A DNA stretch of 54,990 nucleotides from Saccharopolyspora elongata (GCF_004348985.1 NZ_SMKW01000063.1:1-54990), one strand, 5' to 3'. Shown: positions 46,339-54,889, counted from the first letter of the stretch. A program made the numbers and translations. The notes: generated by a model not told the origin, from the letters alone.

Positions 46339-49300
46339 GTGAGTGTCACGCTGTTCCGCCGTCCACAACGGCAGGCCGGGCCGCCGATGCCGTCCGGTGA
46401 ACTGACGCTGCAGGAACCCCCGGAATTGCCCGAGGTCCAAAGCGGCATGTCCGGGATGATCACCTATCTGCCGATGGCGCTGAGTTCGCTGGCGATGGTG
46501 ATGATCTTCCTCCGCCCCGGGATGAGCGGCGCCGGCGGAAGCATCATGTACTTCGCGATGGGCATGATGGTGCTCGCCGCGCTGGGCATGCTCGCGGCGA
46601 ACTTCCTGCGCGCCTCGTCGGAGCGCAAGCGCCAGATGAGCGGTGCCCGCCGGGACTACCTGCGCTACCTCGGGCAGATCCGCCGCCAGGTGCGCAAGAC
46701 CGTGGTGCAGCAGCGCGACTCCCAGCAGTGGCGGCACCCCGAACCGAACGCGGTGTGGTCGCTGGTGCGCACGTCCCGGCTCTGGGAGGTGCGCCCGGAG
46801 CACCCGGACTTCGGCGAGGTCCGCATCGCGATCGGCGAGCAGCAGCTGGGCACCAAGATCGGGCAGCTCAACACCAAGCCGGTCGAGGACCTCGAACCGC
46901 TTTCCGCGCACGCGCTGCGCCGCTTCATCCGCGCCTACTCCACCGTCGCCGACCAGCCGATCCCGGTCTACCTGCGCGCCTACGCGCGGATCCTGCTGCG
47001 CGGCGACGTCGACGCCGCTCGCGCCATGGTCCGGTCGATGATCGCGCAGCTGGCGGTCCTGCATTCGCCGCAGGACCTGCGGATCGTGATCCTCGGCCGG
47101 GAGCTGCAGCACTGGCAGTGGACGAAGTGGCTGCCGCACTGCCTGCACCCGACCGACACCGACGGCGCGGGCCCGGTCCGCCTGGTCGCGGAGACCAGCG
47201 GCGAGCTGGAGGGCCTGGTCGGCGAGGAACTCGCCGCCCGCCCGTTCTTCGACCGCGACGCCGCGCCCAGCAGCGATGAGCCCTACATCGTCGTGATCCT
47301 GGACGGCGCGCAGGCGTCGCCCGGCAGCCGGCTGGCCACCAACGGCTACCGCAACGTCACCGTCATCGACCTCGGCACCGCCCTGGACTGGAAGACCGAT
47401 CCCCGCACCCTGCTGATGCGCGTTGACCCCGACAACGCCGAGCTGGTGCAAATCGGGCGGGCGGGCAAGGAGAGCACCTCCCCGATCGGCAAGCCGGACT
47501 CGCTCAGCCCGGTCCGCGCCGACTCCCTTGCCCGCCTGCTCGCCCCCTTCCGGCTGGCGCTCGCCGGCAACAGCAGCGAGCCGCTGGCCAGCGACTTCGA
47601 GCTCACCACGCTGCTGAACATCGGCGACCTGCACAGCTTCGACGTGGCGAAGCTGCACGCCCGGCGGGTCGCCGGCAGCGCCCGGCTGCGGGTGCCCATC
47701 GGCGTCACCGGCGACGGCTCCCCGATCGAGCTGGACATCAAGGAATCGGCGCAGGGCGGGCAGGGCCCGCACGGCATGCTCATCGGCGCCACCGGTTCCG
47801 GCAAGTCTGAGCTGCTGCGGACGCTGGTGCTGGCGCTGGCGCTGACGCACTCCTCGGAGAACCTGAACTTCGTGCTCGTCGACTTCAAGGGTGGCGCGAC
47901 GTTCCTCGGCCTGGACGAGTTGCCGCACACCTCGGCGGTCATCACCAACCTCGCCGACGAGGCGTCGCTGGTGGACCGCATGAAGGACGCCCTGCACGGC
48001 GAGCTGGTCCGCCGCCAGGAGCTGCTGCGCAAGGCGGGCAACTACACCTCCGTCACCGAGTACGAGAAGGCCCGCGCCGAAGGCGCCGACCTGGATCCGC
48101 TGCCGACGCTGTTCGTGGTGGTCGACGAGTTCAGCGAGTTGCTCGCCGCGCACCGCGAGTTCATGGACCTGTTCGTGATGATCGGCCGCCTCGGCCGAAG
48201 CCTCTCGGTGCACCTGCTGCTGGCCTCGCAGCGCCTCGACGAGGGCCGCATGCACCAGCTCGAATCGCACCTGTCGTACCGGATCGGTCTGCGGACCTTC
48301 TCGGCCATGGAAAGCCGTGGCGTGCTTGGTGTTCCGGACGCGCACCAGCTCCCGTCGCAACCGGGCGCCGGCTACCTCAAGACCGATGTGGACACTCTGA
48401 CCCGGTTCAAGGCCGCGTACGTGTCGGGCATCTACCGGCAGGCCCGCCGCGAGGTCCAGCAGGCCGTGGTCGCGCGCCAGATCGTCCCCTACAGCACCTC
48501 CTACATCCCCCGGCGCGACGTGCCACAGATCGTCGAACCCGAGGTGGGGCAGGACGAGGCCGGCGACTCGCTGCTGCAGGTCGCAGTGGAGCGCCTGCAG
48601 GACTCCGGTCCGCCGGCGCACCGGGTCTGGCTGCCGCCGCTGGAGGTGCCGCCGACCCTGGAGCAGATGCTGCCGCCGCTGACCATCGACCCGGCCCGCG
48701 GCCTGAACACCACCGACGCCGCGCAGCGCACCCTCGAAGTGCAGATCGGCATCATCGACCGGCCCTTCGAGCAGCGGCACGAACCGCTGGTGGCGAATCT
48801 GTCCGGCTCTGGTGGGCACGTGCTCATCATGGGTGGCCCGCAGAGCGGCAAGAGCACCATGCTGGCCACCCTCATCACCGCCCTCGCCCTCACCCACACC
48901 CCGCGCGAGGTGCAGTTCTACGGGCTGGACTTCGGCGGCGGCATGCTGTCGTCCCTGACCGGCCTGCCGCACGTCGGCGGCGTGACCGGCCGCATGGACG
49001 CCGAGCGGATGGTGCGCACCATCAAGCAGGTCAACGCGCTGCTGGAGGAGCGCGAGCAGCGGTTCGCCCAGCTCGGCGTGGACTCGATGGCGACCTACCG
49101 GCGGCGGCGCGCGGCGGGCGAGTTCGCCGACGAGCCCTACGGCGACGTGTTCCTCGTCGTCGACGGCTGGTCCACCATCCGCCAGGACTTCATGGACCTG
49201 GTGCCCCAGTTCGCGCTGCTGGCCACGCGCGGCCTGAACTACGGCATCCACCTGGTGATCACCGCGAGCCGCTCCGGCGAGGTCTCCCCGTCGCTGCGCG

Positions 49301-50292
49301 ACCAGCTCGGCACCCGGTTCGAGCTCCGTCTCGGCGACCCGATCGAATCGGTGATCAACATGCGAGCGGCGGGCACGGTGCCGAAGATCCCGGGCCGCGG
49401 TCTCGCCGAGGACAAGGCGCACTTCCTGGCCGGCCTGCCGCGCCTCAACGGCGGCGGCGACACCAGCGAGGGCATGCAGGAGCTGATCACCACGATCGCC
49501 TCGTCCTGGAACGGCCCGGCCGCCCCGCCGGTGAAGATGCTCCCGGCGGTCCTAGACGCCGAAGAGCTGCCGGCGCCGCGGGGACAGCTGCAGCTGCCGC
49601 TCGGCCTGTCCGGCGAGGACGTCGAGCCGATGTGGCACGACTTCGCCCAGTACCCGCACCTGATCATCGCGGGGGACGACTCGACCGGGAAGACGAACCT
49701 GCTGCAGTACGTCGCGCGCTCGATCATGCGCCAGTACGGCCCGGACCAGGCGCGGATCACCCTCGTGGACTTCCGCCGCGAGCTGTTCGACACCGTCCCG
49801 GAGGAATACCGGCTGGGGTACGCGGTTTCGAAGGAGATCGTGCGGGACGCGGTGGCGGGTTCCTCGCGGGCGATGCGGGAGCGCCTGCCCGGACCGGAGA
49901 TCAGCCCGGCCAGGCTGAGCAAGCGCGACTGGTGGCAGGGCCCGGAGCTGTTCTTCATCGTCGACGACTACGACCTGGTCAGCACCGACACGACCGACAA
50001 CGCGTTCGCGCCGCTGCTGGACTGCCTGGCCCACGGCCACGAGATCGGCCTGCACGTGATCGTCGCCCGCAGCGCCAACGGCGTCTCCCGCGCCTCGTTC
50101 GACCCGCTGCTGCGGCGGCTGCAGGAGGTCAACACGCCCGCGGTGCTGCTGTCCTGCCCGCCGTCGGAAGGCGCGGTCTTCCACGACGTCCGGGCGATGA
50201 AGCTCCCGGTGGGCCGGGCGCAGTACATCACCCGACGCAAGACGGTCCAGCTGCAGACGCCGTACTTGAAGAACCCGGCGCAAGGGCGGTGA
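46339..50292 (+). CDS. eccC: Type VII secretion ATPase EccC (EccCa-EccCb fused)
   Basis: The protein has 1,317 aa. The N-terminal cytosolic stretch is followed by two membrane helices at about 37-80 (GMITYLPMALSSLAMVMIFL, MYFAMGMMVLAALGMLAANF). Three FtsK/SpoIIIE ATPase domains follow, with P-loops GATGSGKSE at 483, GGPQSGKST at 832 and GDDSTGKTN at 1112. Domain 1 has the Walker B VVVDEFSE with Asp 596 and Glu 597; domain 2 reads LVVDGWST, and domain 3 FIVDDYD, so only domain 1 has the clear catalytic Glu, as usual in this family. EccC recognises WXG100 substrates and powers export. The GTG 46339 start is supported by GGAAGGGA and the typical opening MSVTLFRRPQR; an upstream in-frame start at 46282 is less likely. 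Confidence 0.95.
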   Translation: MSVTLFRRPQRQAGPPMPSGELTLQEPPELPEVQSGMSGMITYLPMALSSLAMVMIFLRPGMSGAGGSIMYFAMGMMVLAALGMLAANFLRASSERKRQMSGARRDYLRYLGQIRRQVRKTVVQQRDSQQWRHPEPNAVWSLVRTSRLWEVRPEHPDFGEVRIAIGEQQLGTKIGQLNTKPVEDLEPLSAHALRRFIRAYSTVADQPIPVYLRAYARILLRGDVDAARAMVRSMIAQLAVLHSPQDLRIVILGRELQHWQWTKWLPHCLHPTDTDGAGPVRLVAETSGELEGLVGEELAARPFFDRDAAPSSDEPYIVVILDGAQASPGSRLATNGYRNVTVIDLGTALDWKTDPRTLLMRVDPDNAELVQIGRAGKESTSPIGKPDSLSPVRADSLARLLAPFRLALAGNSSEPLASDFELTTLLNIGDLHSFDVAKLHARRVAGSARLRVPIGVTGDGSPIELDIKESAQGGQGPHGMLIGATGSGKSELLRTLVLALALTHSSENLNFVLVDFKGGATFLGLDELPHTSAVITNLADEASLVDRMKDALHGELVRRQELLRKAGNYTSVTEYEKARAEGADLDPLPTLFVVVDEFSELLAAHREFMDLFVMIGRLGRSLSVHLLLASQRLDEGRMHQLESHLSYRIGLRTFSAMESRGVLGVPDAHQLPSQPGAGYLKTDVDTLTRFKAAYVSGIYRQARREVQQAVVARQIVPYSTSYIPRRDVPQIVEPEVGQDEAGDSLLQVAVERLQDSGPPAHRVWLPPLEVPPTLEQMLPPLTIDPARGLNTTDAAQRTLEVQIGIIDRPFEQRHEPLVANLSGSGGHVLIMGGPQSGKSTMLATLITALALTHTPREVQFYGLDFGGGMLSSLTGLPHVGGVTGRMDAERMVRTIKQVNALLEEREQRFAQLGVDSMATYRRRRAAGEFADEPYGDVFLVVDGWSTIRQDFMDLVPQFALLATRGLNYGIHLVITASRSGEVSPSLRDQLGTRFELRLGDPIESVINMRAAGTVPKIPGRGLAEDKAHFLAGLPRLNGGGDTSEGMQELITTIASSWNGPAAPPVKMLPAVLDAEELPAPRGQLQLPLGLSGEDVEPMWHDFAQYPHLIIAGDDSTGKTNLLQYVARSIMRQYGPDQARITLVDFRRELFDTVPEEYRLGYAVSKEIVRDAVAGSSRAMRERLPGPEISPARLSKRDWWQGPELFFIVDDYDLVSTDTTDNAFAPLLDCLAHGHEIGLHVIVARSANGVSRASFDPLLRRLQEVNTPAVLLSCPPSEGAVFHDVRAMKLPVGRAQYITRRKTVQLQTPYLKNPAQGR

Positions 50293-50334
50293 TTCGTGAC
50301 GCTCCCGATTTCAGGGGTCGTTTCAGAATGGCTC

Positions 50335-50354
50335 CGCCCTGCTCACTGCGGGCG
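50335..50354. terminator. Possible weak hairpin between convergent genes
   Basis: CGCCC (50335-50339) and GGGCG (50350-50354) can pair across a 10-nt loop in the 68-bp gap between the ends of eccC and the DUF2000 gene. There is no U-run on either strand, so it is at most a weak bidirectional terminator. Nothing else stands out in the gap. Confidence 0.25.
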
Positions 50355-50360
50355 CCGGGG

Positions 50361-50782
50361 TCAGCGGAACAGCGGAAGCGCTCCGACCATCTTGTTGACG
50401 GGCTTGCGCGGGCCGTGCAGCCCGACGCCCACGCTGTTGAGGTCGGCGGTCGGGGTGGCAGACATCTTGTCGATGTACTCCTCGTAGGTCTTGCACCCCT
50501 GGGCTAGCGAGCTGAAGCTGACGAAGAACACGTCGTCGTGCGCCGCGGCGGCCTGCACGATGGCGTCGACCTGGCCCTGCGTGCCCTTCAGGATCGGCAC
50601 GGGCACGTAGGCGATGCCGGGGTGGATCACCCCGGTGGCGTCCTTGACGTCCGGGCCGACCAGGCCGTCCACGCGGTGGCCCAGGGTCAGCGACAGCACC
50701 GCGGCGGCGTTGGCCCCCCCAGCCCGGTCGGCAGCTGGTCGCTGACCACGATCGCGCACTTGTAATCGGCTTTCTCAGCCAT
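50361..50782 (-). pseudogene. DUF2000-family protein gene with a frameshift
   Basis: The ATG at 50782 starts MAEKADYKCAIVVSDQLPTG, and after LGG the family sequence continues only in another frame as ANAAAVLSLTLGHRVDGLVG through to MVGALPLFR with the stop at 50361. The switch occurs at a run of seven G (minus strand, 50720-50714) where eight would keep frame. The joined product would be about 140 aa, full length for DUF2000. The function is unknown. The ATG directly abuts the TAG of the upstream transporter gene, so the two were translationally coupled. A homopolymer sequencing error is as likely as a real inactivating mutation. Confidence 0.75.
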
Positions 50783-51781
50783 CTATCGCCCTTCCACCGG
50801 AGCTTCTTCCCGTTCCGTTCCGGCCTCCGCGCCGTCGCGCGAGTCGCGGTACAGCCCCAGCACGACGCCGAGGATGACCACCGCGGCGCCGACGACCTGG
50901 GTGCCGGACAGGGTCTCGTCGGCCAGCAGCACCGCCCACCCCAGGCCTGCGACCGGGACGATGTTGAGCAGGTTGACCGCCACGCTGGGCACCAGCCCGC
51001 GCAGGCCGTAGTTGTACAGCAGGAACGCCACCACCGAGCACACGATCGCCAGGAACGCGATGCGCACGGCGCCTCCGGGCGAGGGCACCGACCACCGGTC
51101 GATCTCGAACAGCGACAACACGACGAAGCCGCCCGCGCCCGCCACCGTCTGGTAGTAGGTGACGACGATCGGCGAGGCCCCCGACTTGTCCCGCTGGGCG
51201 ACCAGGTTGTACGCGGCCCACACCACACCGCCCAGGATCAGGATGACGTCGCCGAGCAGATGATCGGCCCCATGGTCGGTCGCGCTGTCGCGCACCACCA
51301 GCCACACGCCGCCGATGGCGACCAGCATGCCGACCAGTCGCACGACGGAGAAGCCGGCCCGACCGAGCAGCAGTTCCAGCACCAGCGTGATGATCGGGTA
51401 GGACGCCACGATCAGCGTGGCGTCGGACGCGGAGGCCAAGTCGACACCGACGTTCTCCAGGGCGAAGTAGAGCGAAATGCCCAACAGCCCGGCGATCCCG
51501 ATCGTGATCCGCTGGCGCACGGTGGGCAGGCGCTTGTCCTGCTTGGCGTGCACCAGTACACCGAGCACCAAGGCCGCGAGGACGAACCGGAGCGCGCCGA
51601 TGGTCATCGGCGGGACCTCGGCGAGGGCCACCTTGGTGACCGCGAACGAGCTGCTCCAGATCAGCGCCGCCGCGAGCACCGCCGCCACGGACAGGCCGAG
51701 GGCGCGCGACGGAACCCGGCGCGCGCCCGCGGAGGCAGTGACGTCGCCGGCTTCCACGACATTGGCGTCACGGAGAGTCAT
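50783..51781 (-). CDS. EamA/DMT-superfamily transporter
   Basis: The protein has 332 aa. About ten membrane helices are arranged as two EamA repeats: repeat 1 from ALGLSVAAVLAAALIWSSSF to about 165 (LVGMLVAIGGVWLVV), repeat 2 from LLGDVILILGGVVWAAYNLV to VVILGVVLGLY. Such proteins export amino acids or other small metabolites; the substrate cannot be told. The acidic C-terminal tail is cytosolic. It is divergent from an Lrp/AsnC regulator, its probable controller, and followed immediately by the DUF2000 gene. Confidence 0.9.
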   Translation of the reverse strand: MTLRDANVVEAGDVTASAGARRVPSRALGLSVAAVLAAALIWSSSFAVTKVALAEVPPMTIGALRFVLAALVLGVLVHAKQDKRLPTVRQRITIGIAGLLGISLYFALENVGVDLASASDATLIVASYPIITLVLELLLGRAGFSVVRLVGMLVAIGGVWLVVRDSATDHGADHLLGDVILILGGVVWAAYNLVAQRDKSGASPIVVTYYQTVAGAGGFVVLSLFEIDRWSVPSPGGAVRIAFLAIVCSVVAFLLYNYGLRGLVPSVAVNLLNIVPVAGLGWAVLLADETLSGTQVVGAAVVILGVVLGLYRDSRDGAEAGTEREEAPVEGR

Positions 51782-51891
51782 GGCGGCGACGGTAGCAGCA
51801 TCTACGGCTTAAATGTCCCATGTATGTGTTAGATTCAGAGATCGGGACGATATACCGAATTTTGCTCGAACTATGGCTTTGAACGGTGACC
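51782..51891. promoter_or_regulatory. Divergent transporter / Lrp-family regulator spacer
   Basis: This 110-bp region is AT-richer than its surroundings (CTTAAATGTCCC, GATATACCGAATTTTG). GTCCC near 51813 and GGGAC near 51844 form a short, widely spaced inverted repeat that could be part of an Lrp-type binding region; this is a weak suggestion. No clear ribosome-binding site precedes the regulator's ATG. Confidence 0.3.
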
Positions 51892-52359
51892 ATGGACGAA
51901 CTTGATACGGCCTTGCTCACGCTCCTGCAGGAGGATGCGGGCCTGACGAACAAGGAACTGGCCACGCGGCTGAACACCGCGCAGTCCACCTGCCTGGAAC
52001 GGGTCCGCCGGCTGACCCGGCAGGGAGTCCTGCGCGGCCGGCGCGCGGAGGTCGACCTGCGCCGGATCGGTCGCCCGGTGCAGGCGATGGTCGCGGTGCG
52101 GCTGCGACCCCCGAACCGCTCGGTGATCGAGTCGTTCACCAAGTTCGTGGAGACCTTGCCGGAGGTGTTGTCGGTGTTCGTCATGTCCGGTGACGACGAC
52201 TTCCTGCTGCACATCGCCGTCACGGACAACGACCACCTCAACTCCTTCGTGCTCGACCGCCTCACCGAGCGGCGGGAGATCGTCAACGTGCGGACGTCCA
52301 TCATCTTCAGCCACACCCAACGCACCGTCGTCCTGCCGTGCCCGCAAGACCCGTCATGA
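51892..52359 (+). CDS. Lrp/AsnC-family transcriptional regulator
   Basis: The protein has 155 aa. It has an N-terminal winged helix-turn-helix (MDELDTALLTLLQEDAGLTN, then KELATRLNTAQSTCLERVRR) and a C-terminal RAM/effector domain (SFTKFVETLPEVLSVFVMSG, then DDDFLLHIAVTDNDHL), the standard layout and length. ATG 51892 gives the usual MDELD opening; an in-frame GTG at 51886 adds only two residues. It is divergent from the EamA transporter and probably tunes its expression in response to an amino acid. Confidence 0.88.
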   Translation: MDELDTALLTLLQEDAGLTNKELATRLNTAQSTCLERVRRLTRQGVLRGRRAEVDLRRIGRPVQAMVAVRLRPPNRSVIESFTKFVETLPEVLSVFVMSGDDDFLLHIAVTDNDHLNSFVLDRLTERREIVNVRTSIIFSHTQRTVVLPCPQDPS

Positions 52360-52559
52360 GTGATCCGCAACCCGCCGCCCAGCAAGATCACCCGGACCCG
52401 CGCGCGCCTGGGTAAAACCGGAAATCTCCGGCCCACTCGAACCAACGTCTCGGCATGGCGAAGATCGGGGGGCGATTCGGTTGCCCGTTCGGGCAGCGGC
52501 GCTGGCCGGGCCGCGGACCGGATAGTCTTCGGCTCGGTCGGGATTGAGCGGAGGCGGCG
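52360..52559. other. Intergenic region with two hairpins
   Basis: Two hairpins are visible: CCGGA-AATC-TCCGG at 52418-52431 and TGCCCG-TT-CGGGCA at 52482-52495. Neither is followed by a T-run. They may end the Lrp-family transcript or lie in the leader of the response regulator. No coding sequence is apparent. Confidence 0.4.
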
Positions 52560-53300
52560 GTGGACAGCGGACCTTCCGGCGCGGGCCAGGGCGCGGTGCG
52601 CCGGCATCGGGTGCTCGTGGTCGAGGACGATCCGATGATGGCCGAGGTCATCGCCAGCTACCTCAACCACGCCGGGATGCTGGTCGCGGTGGCCAGCGAC
52701 GGCGTCATGGCGCTCGACGGCTTCGCCGCCTTCAACCCGGACCTGGTGATCCTGGACCGGATGCTGCCGCGCCTGGACGGCACGCACGTGTGCCGCAAGC
52801 TCCGCGAGCAGAGCTCGGTGCCGATCATCCTGGTCACCGCGCTCGGCGAGCAGGACGACCGGATCCACGGCCTCGAACTCGGCGCGGACGACTACGTCAC
52901 CAAGCCCTTCAGCCCCCGCGAACTCGTGCTGCGCGCCCAGGCGCTGCTGCGCCGCTCGGCGCCCGCGCAGCAGGCGCCGCCGGAACCGCCGTCCCACCTC
53001 CAGCGGATCGAGGACGTGACGTTCGACCCGACGACCCGCCAGGTCGCCAAGGCGGGCAAGCCGCTGCGCTTCACCGGGCGGGAGCGCGACCTGCTGGAGT
53101 TCTTCTTCGCGAACCCTGGCACGACGTTCCGCAAGGACGAGCTGATGCAGCGCGTCTGGCAGTGGCAGGTGGGCGACTCGTCGATGGTGAGCGTCTACGT
53201 CCGCCGCTTGCGCGAGAAGATCGAAACGGACCCGGCGAACCCGACGATCCTGATCACGGTCTGGGGAGTCGGCTACCGCTTCGGCCCCACCCAGCCATAA
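52560..53300 (+). CDS. OmpR-family response regulator without adjacent kinase
   Basis: The protein has 246 aa. The receiver domain at about 17-125 has the acidic pocket Glu 22, Asp 23, Asp 24, phospho-acceptor Asp 66 (LVILDRMLP), Thr 93 (LVTALG) and Lys 115 (YVTKPFS), all intact. A C-terminal winged helix at about 150-245 ends TVWGVGYRFG. The GTG start at 52560 has GGAGG 5-6 nt upstream. No histidine kinase gene lies on either side in the window, so its sensor is elsewhere. It converges with the DUF397 gene. Confidence 0.92.
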   Translation: MDSGPSGAGQGAVRRHRVLVVEDDPMMAEVIASYLNHAGMLVAVASDGVMALDGFAAFNPDLVILDRMLPRLDGTHVCRKLREQSSVPIILVTALGEQDDRIHGLELGADDYVTKPFSPRELVLRAQALLRRSAPAQQAPPEPPSHLQRIEDVTFDPTTRQVAKAGKPLRFTGRERDLLEFFFANPGTTFRKDELMQRVWQWQVGDSSMVSVYVRRLREKIETDPANPTILITVWGVGYRFGPTQP

Positions 53301-53306
53301 CCCGAG

Positions 53307-53597
53307 CTACCGGCGACGCCCCCGAAGCCCGCCAACAAAAGCGGCCCACTGCCCCCGGGAGAACACCAAGGTCCCCCCATCCCGGTCCTTCGTATCCCGA
53401 ACCCCGACCACGCCGGGAGCCGACCCCACCTCGACGCAGCTACCAGCCTGGCCGCTGTAGCTGGACTTCCGCCAACCCACCTCAACGCAGTTGCCTTGCG
53501 GGCCGCTGTAGCTGGACTTCGACCAGCCCACCTCGACGCAGTCCGCTTGGGCACCGCTGTAGGAAGACTTCCGCCAGCCAACTAACTCAGCCGTCAT
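53307..53597 (-). CDS. DUF397 protein with three tandem units
   Basis: The protein has 96 aa. DUF397 proteins usually have one W(R/T)KSSYSG...CVEV block; here residues 6-56 carry three consecutive 17-residue units of the form VGWRKSSYSG-x4-CVE, followed by the normal C-terminal half (VGVRDTKDRDG, LVFSRGQWAAFVGGL). The ATG overlaps the TGA of the upstream XRE regulator by 4 nt, so translation is coupled. DUF397/XRE pairs behave in Streptomyces as regulatory or toxin-antitoxin-like pairs; toxicity is not established here. Confidence 0.85.
   Translation of the reverse strand: MTAELVGWRKSSYSGAQADCVEVGWSKSSYSGPQGNCVEVGWRKSSYSGQAGSCVEVGSAPGVVGVRDTKDRDGGTLVFSRGQWAAFVGGLRGRRR
53430..53582 (-). repeat. 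Three 51-bp tandem repeats in the DUF397 gene
   Basis: Exactly 153 bp, three in-frame 51-bp units encoding residues 6-22, 23-39 and 40-56. Units differ mainly in the variable four residues between SG and CVE, and share the stretch CTGTAGCTGGACTTC (plus-strand view) in two of the three. This points to local tandem duplication. Confidence 0.8.
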
Positions 53598-54436
53598 GTC
53601 GCCTCGCTCTCGTACTGCTTCTGATACCTCATCAGTATCTCTTTAGAAGCAGCCGGATCAGAAGCCTGCGCCTCAAGACTTTCGATCGCTTCATGGAACA
53701 GCTGCACGTCCTCTTCGCCATCGATGAACGCACCTGAGCTGCGCCCCTCGAGGAAGACGATCGGCTTGGAACTGGGGAATTCCATCAGTACGAACGTGCC
53801 GCTCAACCCCGCGTGCGCACCGCCATCGAGCGACAGCACCCGGACGGTCACGTTCGGCGCATCGCCGGCCGACAGCACCTGGCGAAGTTGTTCCGCCATC
53901 ACCTGCGGGCCACCCACCGGCCTCAGCAATGCAGTCTCGTCGACGAACGAGCGCAACTCCACAGGTTGGCGCTTGCTCAGAATGCCTTGCCTCATCTGCC
54001 GGATACCCACGTTCTCTTCGAGGGCTTCTTCGGGAACGCCACCGGCTTCCATGATCTGCCTGGTATAGGCGCGGGTCTGCAACAGCCCGGGAATCGTATT
54101 CAGCGACACGTTGGTGATCCGCTTGGCGCGCTGCTCCGCGTCGATGAGCGCGGTCAGTTGTTGCGGCAGGTCTCTGCCGAGCTCCCACCAGGCTGGTTCG
54201 CGGATGTCCCGCGCCAACTTCAGCAGGCGTTCGCGGTCTTCGCCGTGGACCTTGAGCACATCGAGTATCGCTTCGACGGCGGGAACTTTGACTCCGCGCC
54301 TCGCGGTTTCAATACGGCTGATCTTCGCTTCGGACCAGCCCAGGGCTTCGCCAAGCTGATGCAAGGTCAAGCCCGCCGTCTTGCGAGCCGCCCGAAGCTC
54401 CTTCGCCAGAGCTCGTGCCCTTGGGGTGTCAGCCAT
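53594..54436 (-). CDS. XRE-family regulator, Scr1/DUF5753 type
   Basis: The protein has 280 aa. The N-terminal helix-turn-helix at about 8-60 (LHQLGEALGWSEAKISRIET) is followed by a DUF5753 domain at about 95-270 (WELGRDLPQQLTALIDAEQR, IPGLLQTRAYTRQIM, GTFVLMEFPSSKPIVFLEG). Such proteins repress their own operon and that of the partner DUF397 gene. ATG 54436 is taken as start; an in-frame GTG at 54442 adds two residues. The shared promoter region with the divergent zinc-finger gene holds a perfect palindrome at 54511-54525, a plausible operator. Confidence 0.88.
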   Translation of the reverse strand: MADTPRARALAKELRAARKTAGLTLHQLGEALGWSEAKISRIETARRGVKVPAVEAILDVLKVHGEDRERLLKLARDIREPAWWELGRDLPQQLTALIDAEQRAKRITNVSLNTIPGLLQTRAYTRQIMEAGGVPEEALEENVGIRQMRQGILSKRQPVELRSFVDETALLRPVGGPQVMAEQLRQVLSAGDAPNVTVRVLSLDGGAHAGLSGTFVLMEFPSSKPIVFLEGRSSGAFIDGEEDVQLFHEAIESLEAQASDPAASKEILMRYQKQYESEAT

Positions 54437-54510
54437 GGACACAGCTTACGGACCTGCTACCACCCGTTTGATCTCCCTCTTTCGTGCAATTGATCTTTTT
54501 ACCGATGTGT

Positions 54511-54525
54511 TGGCAAAATTTGCCA
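54511..54525. promoter_or_regulatory. Perfect 7-1-7 palindrome, candidate operator
   Basis: TGGCAAA-A-TTTGCCA is a perfect inverted repeat in the 113-bp spacer between the divergent XRE regulator and zinc-finger gene, 25 bp before the latter's start and in an unusually AT-rich patch. This is a typical position and size for an autoregulatory XRE operator. Confidence 0.5.
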
Positions 54526-54549
54526 TATCGTCTTCGAGGGGAGATCCCG

Positions 54550-54762
54550 GTGAGCGACTACTTGACCTACGTCTGGCGCCCGGTCACGGGAGGCCGTCAC
54601 GCATTCCCCATCACAGCAACGAAAACCCCTGCCGGGAAGCCGGTGGTGGCGTTCTGCGGAGCGGAGACGGACGCGGGAGAGCTGCACGATCGCTCCGAAG
54701 TGGACTGGGTCCGCGAGGACACCTGCATGGACTGCTGGCACGTCCTGGCCGCCCGCCCCTGA
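54550..54762 (+). CDS. Small zinc-finger protein (70 aa)
   Basis: It begins MSDYLTYVWRPVTGGRHAFP. Candidate zinc ligands are His 17, Cys 36 (VVAFCGAE), Cys 59 and Cys 62 (DTCMDCWH). Similar short proteins are common in actinobacteria, often divergent from Scr1-type XRE regulators; the function is unknown. The GTG at 54550 is selected by GGGGAG about 6 nt upstream; an in-frame ATG at 54484 would extend it through the palindromic operator region. Confidence 0.7.
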   Translation: MSDYLTYVWRPVTGGRHAFPITATKTPAGKPVVAFCGAETDAGELHDRSEVDWVREDTCMDCWHVLAARP

Positions 54763-54789
54763 CACCTGACACTTCCGGGTGGAGGTGGC

Positions 54790-54852
54790 GTTTTCGCGCG
54801 AAAACGGCGCCCGCCACGCGTGCGAAACGCCGGTTTCGCGCGAAAACGGCGC
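54790..54852. repeat. Repeated TTTCGCGCGAAA palindromes
   Basis: GTTTTCGCGCGAAAAC is a perfect 16-bp palindrome at 54790-54805, and TTTCGCGCGAAA recurs at 54834-54845; both are followed by the same CGGCGC. Between them GCGAAAC-GCCG-GTTTCGC (54822-54839) forms another hairpin. The cluster sits between the zinc-finger gene and the transposase end, and could be a terminator, a dispersed repeat or part of the insertion sequence end. Confidence 0.6.
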
Positions 54853-54889
54853 ACCCCAAGCCACGAAAGACATCCCAGGAGCTTGAATG

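Noticed and set aside
46306..49422. A 1,038-codon minus-strand open frame inside eccC
   Set aside because: Antisense to a fully recognisable FtsK/SpoIIIE ATPase; composition is that of a shadow frame.
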